NCBI GenBank assembly: GCA_023091665.1
Contig: JALJCQ010000017.1
Span: 1,860,001-1,924,000, forward strand
From: Pythium myriotylum
Taxonomy: Eukaryota > Oomycota > Peronosporomycetes > Pythiales > Pythiaceae
Direction of reading: 5' to 3'
Length of the DNA stretch: 64,000 bases
Shown here: positions 10,836 through 21,178 of the stretch, piece after piece
Position numbering within the stretch: position 1 is the first letter of the stretch
Layout of the letters: each line of letters starts with the position of its first letter
Position numbers and translations under genes: made by a program
Notes under the pieces: model-generated
Database searches by the model: none
The model's input: only the letters and a program-made list of their open reading frames with translations
What the model was told of the DNA's origin: nothing

Positions 10836-11876
10836 TTAGTTCTTCTTAGGAGCGGCACCACCCGAGGTACCCATGCCGAAGACAGTCTTGAACGTATCGT
10901 AGATCCACCACTGAAGACCGGTGAGGGTACCGATCATGATGATACGGGTGCCCAGACCCTTGGTGGCGAGGTTCTTGAGGCCAGTCTCCGAGGCGATCTG
11001 GCCGAGGCTCTTGCCCTTGTTCTCGCTCTTGCCCATGAGCGACACAACCGAATCAGCCGGGTGCGACACGATGGCGCAGATCACACCAGCAAGGTAACCC
11101 GAGGCGAAGGTGATACCGAGCTGCGTGCTCTTCGGGTACGAGCTCTTCGGCTCGGTGAACACGTACGTGTAGAAGCCCTCAACGACCTTCTCGAAGAAGA
11201 AGAACTTGGCCATGGTGTACGGGATCTGGCGCGACCAGAGCGGGACGACCGAGCCGAAGGGGAAGCGGGTCTCGGCGGAGTTGGCGCGCATGGCGGCAAG
11301 GGCAGGGCCGAACTCGGTCGGGAAGGTGCCGGCAGGCGAGGTCTGGACCTTGACCTTGACCATCTCCATCGGGCAGAGAGCGACATCGGCAATGAGCTCA
11401 GCCGAGGCCGAACCGGCAAGGTAGATGAGACCACGGTACTTGTAGGCGTTCTCCTCGCCAGCCATGGTGCTGTAAAGGTCCTTGAAGTACTCGTAGAAGC
11501 CGAACTTGCACAGGCCCTGGGCCGAGTAGCCAATGGCGGTCGGGGCCCAGCCCTTGAACAGCGCACTGGTGCCCTCCTCGGCGGCGATGAGCTTGATGCC
11601 CGAGACGAGGCCCTTGTACTTGGCAGGGTTCACCTGCATGTTACACTTGACGACATCGAGGGGCGTGATGGCCGTGTGCGTGAGACCGCACGAGAGGATA
11701 CCGGCGATCATGCACTTGCCGTAGTAGGCGTTGTCATGGATCGGCGTGTGCGACAGACGCGCATCCCACTTGGCGGCCGAGGTGGCGAGCACCGACGGGC
11801 GGGCCTGGACCTTGGCGGCCGGCGCCTTCGGCATGGCCGGGTTCAGCGACGAGATCATCGGGAAGAAGGCGCTCAT
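10836..11876 (-). CDS. Mitochondrial phosphate carrier (SLC25A3 type)
   Basis: A single exon of 346 residues from the ATG at 11876 (MSAFFPMISSLNPAMP). In-frame codons continue upstream, but this ATG follows a typical non-coding leader. Three mitochondrial carrier repeats are present. The first bears PLDVVKCNMQVNPAKYKG, the second PMEMVKVKVQTSP and the third HPADSVVSLMGK, with six transmembrane helices. The phosphate-carrier hallmarks GWAPTAIGYSAQGLCKFGFYE and SRQIPYTMAKFFFFEKVVE are intact. The protein imports phosphate with protons into the matrix for ATP synthesis. The N-terminal about 45 residues could be a presequence. Confidence 0.95.
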   Translation of the reverse strand: MSAFFPMISSLNPAMPKAPAAKVQARPSVLATSAAKWDARLSHTPIHDNAYYGKCMIAGILSCGLTHTAITPLDVVKCNMQVNPAKYKGLVSGIKLIAAEEGTSALFKGWAPTAIGYSAQGLCKFGFYEYFKDLYSTMAGEENAYKYRGLIYLAGSASAELIADVALCPMEMVKVKVQTSPAGTFPTEFGPALAAMRANSAETRFPFGSVVPLWSRQIPYTMAKFFFFEKVVEGFYTYVFTEPKSSYPKSTQLGITFASGYLAGVICAIVSHPADSVVSLMGKSENKGKSLGQIASETGLKNLATKGLGTRIIMIGTLTGLQWWIYDTFKTVFGMGTSGGAAPKKN

Positions 11877-12607
11877 AGTGGCGGGCAGTTCGCTGTCTTG
11901 GGTGGTGCACGGACGGATGGCGAATGAAAGAAACCTGCGGCCCGGAGCCACAAGGGGAAGTGGTGACCGGTAAAATACAGCCACGCGCAATCCAACCGTT
12001 GTTTAAAACACAACCAGTCATTTTGGCCAGCGCGAGGTCCTGTCGCATGCTGTGTGCGTCGACAACGCGCGAGATTGCGTACAGTGCTGAGGAGCCGCCG
12101 GGCCTCTGCAGCTGCCACGCGGGCGGCTCGGATGTGGTGGAGTGGGCCGTGGCGGCGCATTAGCGTGGCGATCCGCCAGCAGCATCTAACGGCGGATTTC
12201 TGAAGTGGCTCTGTTTACGCCGAGAGACTGACGTGTTTGGTGCTTGGATCATCTTCTTAGCGCTACTTCAGGGCGGTTATTTATTTCGAACTTTTATTAC
12301 ATGGGTAACATTCGCGTAAACTACAATCCGATTACCGAGGCGTCGTGGCCACAAACTGGACACATCCCTTCGAGTGACGCGTTCGACGTGGAGATCTGGA
12401 GATTCGAACCCATGTTCAGGTCTTCCTGCGTGCTTGGTGCTCCAATGCATTTACTCAGGGATTGGTGCGGCGGCGGTCGGTCGTTTCGTTCTCTTCCTCT
12501 TGACCTGCTGAAGAGATTGCCGACGTAACCGCTCATCGCCTCATGCCAAAATAAGACCAGCGAGCAGCACATCAGCTTGCCAACTGTGCCTCCTGTTATC
12601 GAGATCC
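11877..12607. promoter_or_regulatory. Divergent intergenic region, phosphate carrier / secreted orphan
   Basis: About 730 bp between two divergent starts. It should contain both promoters. No ORF with recognisable content was found. Confidence 0.45.
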
Positions 12608-13394
12608 ATGTTCAGCTCCAAGCTACTTGCCACCGCTGCGGCTACGCTACAGCTGATTGCGGTGCTCTCGGATCCTGCGTGCGCGGTTGTCACAAACATC
12701 ACGAGCCTCTGCTCGCCCCACGCGACACCTCCGAGTCTGATCAAGGGCGAGACAACATACGTGTGCGTCAACGTCAATGACAAATATCGAACTGTCTTCA
12801 CACCCGTGGCGGACCAGTTCACAGTCTTGCGCATCTCGGATTGTAAGTCAACGCGCGATACCTCACAGATCATTCCCCTTGTCTTACTCTGGTTCCGTGC
12901 CTGCTCTAGCCTGGAACGATACCCGTGTCGGTGGCAACAATGGCGGCGCATACGTCACTATTTCCAGTGGCGCACTGCGAACCTACTACAAGCTGTACGC
13001 GTCGGGTAGAGGATACGTGTATCCGTATATGACTGCTATTATCTCGGTCAAGAAAGGCATTATCCAAGGCGTGACATGGGATGATGGCTGCTACTTTTGC
13101 ACCTCTGACACGTGCGAGCCAAATCTTTACAGCTACCCCACGAATGTTTCTTCGCAGATCACTGGAGAAGGCTACACATGCTACAATCAGATGACCTCCT
13201 GTGATGGATCCAATGCATCAGCTTGTGATCTCACAATCTATGTTGGTTGGACTGGCACGGATTCCAAGGGCAACTACCTGAGCAGCGCTGGACTCCGGAT
13301 GTCTCAGTTCGAAAAGTACTCGATCAGCAAGTATTTCAAGAATCTCGCCTCATCGTTCAGCGCTCTCCTCCCAAGTAGTCGATTCGACTCGTAG
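12608..13394 (+). CDS. Secreted Cys-containing protein of unknown function
   Basis: Exons 12608-12842 and 12910-13394 join (phase 1, GTAAGT donor, CTCTAG acceptor) to 239 residues. Residues 1-26 are a signal peptide ending at about PACA. The mature part contains NIT, NDT, NVS and NAS sequons and about nine Cys, several in close pairs (CYFC, CEP, CYNQMTSC, SACD). That suggests a disulfide-bonded, N-glycosylated extracellular or cell-surface protein. No transmembrane segment follows. There is no RxLR or LFLAK motif near the N-terminus, so nothing marks it as a translocated effector. I do not recognise the family. Confidence 0.75.
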
Positions 13395-13489
13395 AACCAT
13401 AGCAATGCTCCTCACACGTTGAATGAACGACACAAGAATTGCCGTCGACGCTCGGAAATTGACTTCTCCCTCTATTTATCTAGTTGCGT

Positions 13490-14316
13490 CTAGCAGTAGT
13501 TGTGGATTTTGCGATCGTGATTGTCTTTGTGGAGAAGAGAGTCAAGATCATTCCACCAAGTAGGCAACAAACGCGTTGCAATGAGCCGAAACCATGGAGA
13601 TAACTGGCGTGAGTTGTCGTTCAGCACCTCCTGCAGCTGCTCCTTACCCACAAACTCAACCTCGGCGACCTCGTTCGGGTTGATGTTGAGCGAAACATCG
13701 CGACGAGCAAGGAGGATGTGGTCCACTTCCCATTCGATCCAATTGGCGTCGGATGCGGCCTTGTAGAGTACAGTCGTGACGTACTTGAGATCGTCTGGAC
13801 GGAACTCAGTGGTCGCAATTCCCAGTTCATGCTCCAGCTTGCGAATAGCCGCGCGTTTAACGCCAACGTGATCCTCTAACTCTTGCACAGTGAAGTTCGG
13901 GTGGCTGCAGCAAGTGTTCGCCCAATAACTTGGGAAGGTGATCTTCTCCGATGCCCGCTTCTGAATAAGCAGCTCGTTCTTCGAGTTGAAGAGGAATACG
14001 CTGAAAGCGCGGTGAAGAGCGCCTTCGTGGAAGTGTGCTGCACAAAAGAGGTAGTGAGCACCCAATCCCCAATCGCGGCTACCATCGACCATCGTCGCGT
14101 ACCGTCCTTCTTAGAAATCGGCCCGACCACTTTGTCGGCCTCGTCGACCTGGATGATCATTTCTTGCATGAACTTGAGCTGCTCGTCATCAGCGTTGGCC
14201 GTGAGGTCCTCGAAACTCGACCGCCCTGAAGCAAACCCCATTGAGCGATGCGTGGGGGTTCGTGTGATACGTGCAGTTGCACCAGAGGCACGCGTCGCCA
14301 GTGCACGCAGCATCAT
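13490..14316 (-). CDS. IDI1: Isopentenyl-diphosphate delta-isomerase (type I)
   Basis: Exons 14316-14103 and 14037-13490 (minus) join in phase 1 (KKD-A, then HFHEGALHRAF) to 253 residues. The catalytic NTCCSHP loop with its Cys and the WIEWEVDHILLAR segment with the catalytic Glu are both intact, as are FNSKNELLIQKRA and ITFPSYWAN of the Nudix-type fold. The enzyme converts isopentenyl diphosphate to dimethylallyl diphosphate for sterol precursor, dolichol and quinone side-chain synthesis. The N-terminal about 35 residues are Arg/Ala/Thr-rich with few acids (MMLRALATRASGATARITRT), so a mitochondrial or other organellar presequence is likely. Start is 14316 or the adjacent ATG at 14313. Confidence 0.95.
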
Positions 14317-14715
14317 TCCGCTGACGTTGGAGTCGCTGTGTCCACAGGTCACAAGTCAGCGGAGAATTGCCCAATGGTTTTCGTCATCGTGGACGTTTGA
14401 GCCAATCACAGTCATGAACACATGGAGCACTTGTAGCGATGAACACAGCAGATCAAGGTCTCTAGATTATGAACGGTGTACAGAAATGCAATGGAAAGAT
14501 GCAGTGGCCGATGGATAACTGCACTCTACGGTTCTTTCGCTCTTGAACAGACGTGCAATCGTTCGACGTTCACGGGTCGGGGAGAAAGAAGGCCGACAAC
14601 TTCGGTCCAAAACGATAAATAGCCCCCGATGTGGGCGAGGAGGGAGTCTGCACATTTCCATTGACGGTCGCAGCAAGTCTGGCGACTGGATCCGCGAACG
14701 ACCGGTAGACATGCC
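14317..14715. other. Intergenic region between IDI and Pam16
   Basis: 399 bp; IDI promoter side on the left, Pam16 3' UTR on the right. No supported gene. Confidence 0.45.
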
Positions 14716-15090
14716 CTACTGGTCGGCCTTGGGAGCCTGTTCGGCGGGGTCGTCATTCCGTTCGAGTGCTTCCTTGGCGCGGAAAATCTTGGACTGTAGA
14801 TAGAAAGAGCCGCCCTTGGCCGGGTCGTTGGCTTCAAAGTACCTCTGGAACTGCTTTTGGATCTCTTCTTGCGTGGGCGTGGCGCTAGTTGGGAAGTTGA
14901 GGATCTCGAGCGCCTGCGCCTTGGGCATGGCGTTCTTGCGCTTGACCACGGCCTGGGCCGTCATGGCGGCCGTGTTGCCTGTCTTGGCGTTGTGCACGGC
15001 CTGCTGGTAGGCCTGCACGAAGGCGCGCGACACGACGCCGAAGCTCATGACCACGACCTGCGCGATGATGCGACCGAGCGGACCCGACAT
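14716..15090 (-). CDS. PAM16: Pam16/Tim16, J-like regulator of the mitochondrial import motor
   Basis: 124 residues from the ATG at 15090 (MSGPLGRIIAQVVVMSFGVVSRAF). The hydrophobic N-terminal helix, the AYQQA stretch and the degenerate J domain (ALEILNFPTSATPTQEEIQKQFQRYFEANDPAKGGSFYLQSKIFRAKE) match Pam16. Where a true DnaJ has HPD, the sequence reads NDP, as expected for this family, which cannot stimulate Hsp70 itself but holds Pam18. It works at the matrix face of TIM23. A longer frame continues upstream without an ATG and is taken as leader. Confidence 0.93.
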   Translation of the reverse strand: MSGPLGRIIAQVVVMSFGVVSRAFVQAYQQAVHNAKTGNTAAMTAQAVVKRKNAMPKAQALEILNFPTSATPTQEEIQKQFQRYFEANDPAKGGSFYLQSKIFRAKEALERNDDPAEQAPKADQ

Positions 15091-15251
15091 CTTGAGCTTC
15101 TCGTGGGCGAACTGGGAAATCGCCCACCGACCAACCACCGTGAAACTCGACGAGACCAGCACTCCTGCTCCACTTGTCTACTCTTGTTATTAATTCAACA
15201 AAGAGTACTATCGATGTCATTTTGAAGAAAAGAAGTTTGGTTAACGTTATG

Positions 15252-16172
15252 CTATTTCGGAGGGAAATGGCAACCTGTCGCAAAGGTCGTGGGCAAGCTT
15301 TGCATCGCCTCAAGAAAGTGTCCGAGCGAGTGTCTCTCTTGCTCGTGGCGGTCCGTCGTCGCTCCCAAGCACGTCTTGATCTTCGTGGCCAGTCGGTCTG
15401 TTCCTCGGATTCGGTGCAGTTCAGCTCTTATATCGGCCACTACACCGAGTGCAGACGAGGTGAGTGTCGGGAACTTCTTACACCTCGCGTCAGTGGTTCT
15501 TACCCGAGACGGTCCCACCACCGTCAGGGTCTGAAAGGACGAACTGAACCAGATTGAAGAACTGATTTGCCTCCGTGCCGTGCTTGTCTACGATGCATCT
15601 CGCATATGCTCCTCGAAACTCGTCCCAATCGATGCAGCCGTCGAGGTCATCATCCACCTCCCAGACAATCCACTGAGCCTCAGCCTACTCGCAGATCACG
15701 AAAAAGATCGGCAAGGCTCTATAACTGAAGAATGATTGTTCGTGTTCACCTTCGAGATCGGCCGGTTGAGCGCCCGGAACGCAGAGCATACGTCAGAAGC
15801 TGAGATCACTCCAGACGGATCCGACTCCTTAAAGCTGGTGGAGCTCTTAAGCTCCTCGACCTCCAGCTCCAGTTGCTTCTCGACGGAATCATCGACCAAT
15901 TCGCCTACGCTCTCTAGGGATGGCTCCCCTTCCTGTTCCTGCTGTTGCAGTTTGGACAATCCCGCATCGAGGGTACAGTCGCCAGGTCCACTCAGAAGTG
16001 CCACTTCTGCCGCTCGCCTCGCGTGGTCTTTAAGCGAGTTCAGCTCGGCAACTTTCTTCGCGAGCTTGGCCTTGCGTTCATGCTGCCTCAAATGCGTGAA
16101 GACGCGTAGCAGTCGCTTCTCGACGTCGGGCTTGAGGACCGGCGGCAGGTCGAAGTTCTTGGAGCTCTCCAT
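15252..16172 (-). CDS. EF-hand calcium-binding protein, three exons
   Basis: Exons 16172-15750, 15684-15504 and 15439-15252 (minus) join to 263 residues. Two EF-hand loops are clear: DDDLDGCIDWDE and, spanning the second intron, DPDGGGTVSVAD, with Asp/Asp/Gly and a terminal acidic residue at the expected loop positions. A degenerate hand may precede them (ESDPSGVISASDVCSAFRAL). The N-terminal half is helical and charged, with possible coiled coil (LRQHERKAKLAKKVAELNSL) and an acidic middle. It should bind calcium; the partner is unknown. An in-frame GTG upstream was not used because the ATG opens MESSKNF. Confidence 0.8.
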
Positions 16173-16346
16173 CTTCGTGACCCCCGTGTCTCTTCCCGGT
16201 GGAGCCACAATTATCTGCTGTTATCAACGGCTGTTCAAGAGTACGAACCGTTATACTTCGTTATGGGTTTCGAAATCAGCCAGGGAGGTCCCCCAGCTGG
16301 CGCGAACCAAAAGCGCTGAGGGCTCACCTCTGAATCACCCCTGGAG
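16173..16346. promoter_or_regulatory. Compact bidirectional promoter, EF-hand gene / cyclin
   Basis: Only 174 bp separate the two divergent start codons, so transcription start sites and leaders of both genes must fit here. Confidence 0.55.
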
Positions 16347-17837
16347 ATGACGACCCGGCCGGCCGACGAGTCCATCGCGCACACGCCCGGCCCCGCGCCG
16401 CCCATGCGCGCGCGCAGCGACGACCAAGAACCCCAACCCTCACCAAAGAAGCTCAAGAGCGCCGTCCAGGAGAAGGCTCCGCGGCGGTTCGCGCTGCGCG
16501 ATCTCACCAACGATCTTGGGCTCGACCCCAGCGGAGGGAGCCAGGGCACGGCCAAGAGACCCCCGCAGGTCGCCAAGTTGGCGCCTAAGCCGCGAGCGTC
16601 GCCGGCGGTGGACCCACGCGCGGCTGTGATTGTGACCCCTTCGCTTGAAGAAGCTGTCGTGCTGGTGGATACGACGACCATCGAAGAGCCGCAGCCAGAT
16701 GCATCCCCCTTCGGTGCAAGGCTCCAGACGGTCTCTTTTGAACCGAGGCTATCCGAGGAACTTCTCGCCTTCGATCCTTTGGTTGGCCGTGAGGAAGAAG
16801 ACGAACTCGCCGACATCATGTTCACGCAACTTCGAAACAAGCAGATGCAAAACCGCGTGACAACAGACTATTTCCTTAACCAGGTGAGTGTTCTCCGTGA
16901 TCCAACAATTTCAGTAGGCCGTGACCAATGGAATTTATGTCGTGCCCAGCCACATATCAACGCCAAAATGCGCTCAATCCTTGTGGATTGGCTGATAGAC
17001 GTCCATCGCAGATTCCAGCTCCAATCGCAGACTCTTTTTCTGGCTGTCAACTACCTCGACCGTTACCTCGAGCAAGTAGTGACCACACGAAGTGAACTCC
17101 AGCTTGTAGGGCTCACGTGCCTCATTGTAAGTGCAACTTGTCCACATCTCGTACACCGTTCCCTGGTTAACAGTGATTTTCTCTATCAGATTGCAGCCAA
17201 GTTCGAGGAAGTTGAACCCATCGATCTTGCTGACGCAGTCTTCGTAAGCGACAAAGCTTACGATGCTGAGCAGATCATAGTGTGAGTTCGAGTCGATACT
17301 CTCAGTGTTGATTATTTCGTTGACTTACTCTTCCTCCTCACGGCAGCATGGAGCGAAGGATTCTTGGTGCGATGAGGTTCAATCTGGCTGCGGTCTCCGC
17401 ACATAACTTCCTCGAGTACTTTGCTCGCAAGCTTAATGCTGACTCCACGCAGTCGTTCCTCGCGGAGTTCATCACCCAAAACGCACTCCTCCATCTACCA
17501 CTCCTAGCGTGCTATCCGCCAGCTGAACGCGCAGCATCAGCTTTTTTCCTAGCTCGCTGCATGTTTGCCGGCGGACTCCCAGAGGAGGAATGGGTAAGCA
17601 AGCGTGCGAATTCTTGTTGTTTCTTCCATTGCTGATTAAATCTTGCTTTCGTAGGTGAAGCATTGGGAAACCTCGGTCTCGTGTACATTCACTGATCTGC
17701 AACCATGTTTTGAAGATCTAAGCGCAATCATGGCTCACCAATCGAGGAAACTTCTGGCATTGCGGAACAAGTACAGTACCAAACGATTTGGTCGAGTTGC
17801 TCTTCAACCACTGGACGGGTTGAATGAATTCCTGTGA
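16347..17837 (+). CDS. Mitotic A/B-type cyclin
   Basis: Exons 16347-16883, 16950-17126, 17190-17281, 17347-17593 and 17655-17837 give 411 residues. A destruction box (RRFALRDLTND) sits near residue 46, so degradation by the anaphase-promoting complex is expected. The N-terminal cyclin box carries MRSILVDWLIDVHRRF, TLFLAVNYLDRYL and LTCLIIAAKFEE; the C-terminal box carries MERRILGAMRFNL and FLARCMFAGG. It would activate a CDK for mitosis. The N-terminal 170 residues are Pro/Ser-rich with a KKLK basic patch. All four introns are short (63-66 bp where counted) with GT-AG borders. Confidence 0.93.
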
Positions 17838-17995
17838 TGCATGTCAATATTTTATGCGCGTCTGTAGTATGTGTAAATTAACGCCTTGCATGAAACGAAG
17901 TTCTTAGTAAATCAGGAATCAGCAATTACCATGATATTTTTCCAACATTTGATCTTCGCTTCAGTACTGTTTGGCGACTGCATGAGTCGAGCTTT

Positions 17996-20179
17996 TCAGA
18001 ATCCGTTGCTGGCCGCTTCTCCGAAGAGCTCGTCTATCACCTCGTAGTTGATCCTTCGACTCTTTAATTTCTGTATCAAACAGGTTCATTAAGGCACCTC
18101 GATCAGGTTACGCCCACGAAAGCACTCACATAAATGGCATGCTGGGCTGTATCGGGAGGCGGGGCGTTCACATCTGGGGCCTTCTTTTTGCGCTTCTTTT
18201 TTGGGATCTCGGGCTGGTTCAAACCATTTAATCGTTTCTCCTCCTGGTGAAAACGCAAAGGAAATTAGACACAGCGACTATCACGTGCAGTAACCGCTCG
18301 CCCCCACCTGCTCCTTGATGTAGTCCGCATTCATTTTCTCCCAAAGAATCTTCTTCTTGTCAGCTTCTTCTTTGGTGAGTAGCAACGAGTTGATTTCATC
18401 GTCATCGAGATCTGAGAGGGAATCATCTTGTTTTCCTTCATTCGTGCCATAACTTCGTTCACTTCGGCGTCGGACCACAGCTGTATGACTTCGGGCGTCG
18501 CTATCATCGTCGGCCTCTTCCTCAGGCTCCTCGTCAGCCTCTGTGTTATCATAGTCCTCATCATCGTCGTCATCGTCCTGGGAACCTTCAATGTCTGCAT
18601 CATCGTCATCACCATCCTCGCCTCCCGTATACCTGCGACGTCTTCGGAGCTGGCGAGTAGCAAACGACATCTCATCACTAGACTTCCTTCGCTGTCGATT
18701 TTCCTTCTTCGCCGGCGCCCCAATTGGGGAGGGCTGGGATGTAGCCTTAGCTTCGTCTCCGCCTGTTGCGGCGCCTGATCCATGGCTGCTCTCTTCTTCT
18801 AAAGCGAGAGTTAGATCGCGCTCGATCGTCTTGTAAAAGTCTGCTTCTTCCCGTTTTCGCATAATATAACGAACCGACTTTCTCCGGACTCGCGTGAGAA
18901 CCTCTTGGGCAGCTAGCCTGCTTGCACGGTTGACGATCTGTTCGTTTGCATTTTCGAATCCGTAGTCGATATCATCGTCGTCCTCTTCTTCCTCGACTGC
19001 ACCGGTGTTAGTGCTTCCTCGGTCTTGCTTCCCGCTAGCACCTTCAAGGGCAGGGATACTGGCACCACTGCTCAGCAATCCACTGGGTTTTTTCTTATAG
19101 AACGAATCCCAACTCAAAAAGCGCGACATATCCTCGTCCTTCAGCTGCTTGAGTTTATGCACAGCACTCCCATCCAGAACATCTTCCTCTTCTTCACGTC
19201 GCCCTCGTTTGCGTCCGTTTTCAAGAGGTAATCGCTCGGACTCGAGTAGCAGCATCTCCATAACTTCCTTTTCGCGATGGCGCTGGAAACTAGGAGGATC
19301 ACATTCAACACGAGACATTTCAAGCCTGCCGACTTGATCGTATGTGAGTTGAGCTGTCGGTGTGAGCGAGAACTCGTACAGACGTTGCTTCAGCGTTCGC
19401 TCACCAATATTAACTATGTCCATGACATCATGAAGACTGCACATCACTGACTGGGAACGTGCTGCAATGAGCAACGCGGCACCGCAGATACCTGATGGCC
19501 GGCGCCCAGTTTCAATCCAATCGCGCTTCATGGTCGCAACCAACCGCAGTGCCGTGGTCGCGATGCTGTGCGTCTTTTGGCCAAAGTTTAGTTGCGACGC
19601 GAAACGATGGATATACAGCGACGGGTCGATGAGCGGCAAGTGAATCTGAAGCAGTTTGCAAAACTTCAGGAACACACCACCAAGCACATAGACGTTGATC
19701 TGCAGCTTATCGCTGAAGTCGATGAGTAAATGCGGCGATCGCTCTCGTCTGCAAACGATATACAGGCACGCCGCGATGACGGTCGATGCTTTGCGGCCAT
19801 GTGTGAAGTTACGCTGGAGCGCGAGAGCGTAGAGGCGGAAGGCTGAGTCGACGTAGTGGTCGCCAAGACGCAACATGCCAGCGATCTGGCGAATCTTCTT
19901 CTTGCCGTTCGCAAGCGTATTTGCGCGCGACTCCATGCCGTAGTTGCGCCCGCTCGTGCCCACGTTGCCGTACGACTTGGTAGCGCTCGAGGACACGAAC
20001 TGCCCGACAACCGAATGCGCGCCGCCGCCGGACTCATGAAACTCGATGGTCGAGACGATGTTGTTCTCCTCGATGATCGTGCCGCAGCTTACGCATACTG
20101 CCTCGCCGCTCACGTCGACGATGTCGATCTCTGTGCACGAGCACGTCGGGCAGATCGGTTGCTGGCCCCCCGGCGCCAT
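17996..20179 (-). CDS. BRF1: TFIIIB subunit BRF1 (TFIIB-related factor)
   Basis: Exons 20179-18308, 18243-18130 and 18070-17996 (minus) give 686 residues, near the 677 of human BRF1. An N-terminal zinc ribbon (C10, C13, C29, C32) is followed by two cyclin-like repeats (KKIRQIAGMLRLGDHYVDSAFRLYALAL and RRPSGICGAALLIAARS). The conserved BRF homology block near the C-terminus ends in KLKSRRINYEVIDELF, which is supplied only by the last exon, confirming the splice model. A long Asp/Glu-rich stretch lies at about 510-600. BRF1 with TBP and Bdp1 recruits RNA polymerase III to tRNA and 5S promoters. Reading through the first intron would stop early with a wrong C-terminus. Confidence 0.95.
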
Positions 20180-20544
20180 GGTCGTCGCCTACTCCGTTCT
20201 CGGTCCCCAATGGCTCTCTCGAGTTCGTAACTTCGCGAGAATGGAGCAACTGGCTTTGTACGCAGTGACGACGCGGTCAGGACACACGCCGACGCCTGAG
20301 GCGAGTGAGCGTCCGAGGTGATCCGCTTGCCGCGCCCTCTTCCTTGGCCCTCCAGCCGAGTTGGTTTTCTCCGTCTCGTTGGTTGCTGCTCAGGTTGATA
20401 CCGTCGTCGTACCGGTAGTTTTGGTATTTATCACCACGGGATTTGACAGTACTTAGCAGAGGTCGTCCCTGACCGCACCACCCAAACGAGGAGCTCAAGG
20501 GAGAGGCTGACCGATCGGCTGGGAAGCACTTGCGAGCAGCAGCC
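20180..20544. promoter_or_regulatory. Divergent promoter region, BRF1 / NDUFA13
   Basis: 365 bp between the divergent starts of BRF1 and NDUFA13. No ORF is supported; both promoters should lie here. Confidence 0.5.
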
Positions 20545-20934
20545 ATGGCGACGCCCAACTATGCGACGCCCAAGCAGGAAATGCCTCCGCCGGGCGGCTT
20601 CAAGCCCTTCAAGTACACGCGCGGCGTGCCGGCGCGTCGCGGTCCCCCCGGATGGACTCTGTTCGTCGGCACGTTCGCCCTGACGTCGTTCGGCTATTAC
20701 CTCGTCGGCCAGCACAACAAGGGCCGCCGCGAACTCGAGCGGGACGAGCGAGAGCGACGAATTGCGATGCTTCCGTTCCTCCAGGCCGAAGCTGATGTCG
20801 AATTCCTCAAGGAGCAGGAGAAGGTACTCGAAGAGGAGCGCAAGATCATGAAGGGCGTCCCCGGCTGGGTCGTTGGCGAGAAGACCTACCACTCGGACCG
20901 CTACACGACGCCGTTATACGCCGAAAAGAAGTAA
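20545..20934 (+). CDS. NDUFA13: NADH dehydrogenase (complex I) subunit NDUFA13 / GRIM-19
   Basis: A single exon of 129 residues. The start MATPNYATPKQEMPPPGGFKPFKY followed by RGVPARRGPPGWTLFVG is the family signature (P-P-G-G-F, then R-x-x-x-x-G-P-x-G), leading into one transmembrane helix (FALTSFGYYLVG) and a long charged helix (RRELERDERERRIAMLPFLQAEADVEFL). The tail MKGVPGWVVGEKTY also fits. It is an accessory subunit at the membrane arm of complex I. Length matches the family (about 140). Confidence 0.94.
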   Translation: MATPNYATPKQEMPPPGGFKPFKYTRGVPARRGPPGWTLFVGTFALTSFGYYLVGQHNKGRRELERDERERRIAMLPFLQAEADVEFLKEQEKVLEEERKIMKGVPGWVVGEKTYHSDRYTTPLYAEKK

Positions 20935-21178
20935 ACTCGAGCGTCATGGCATATCCTACGCGTCTGTGTGCTCACGTGTGGATCAAGGCGATGAGTATTG
21001 CTCGCGCTTCGGATAGGTGATGGTTCGGTATATACAAATAATGAAGACACAAAAACAATATGCGGCTCAGGTGTCACAAAGGCTTTTTTGGCAGTCGTTG
21101 AAGTACTCGTGCTCTACGGTTTGAAGGGGGGCTAAGTCCGCACACTTCAAAGCGAAACTACGCTTGACAGAGACGAGC

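Noticed and set aside
10656..11927. 423-codon plus-strand ORF
   Set aside because: It lies antisense to the phosphate carrier; its Arg/Glu/Gly-rich translation is a shadow of the carrier's codon bias.
16235..16840. 201-codon minus-strand ORF opposite the cyclin N-terminus
   Set aside because: Ser/Gly/Arg low-complexity antisense of the Pro/Ser-rich cyclin leader; no domain.
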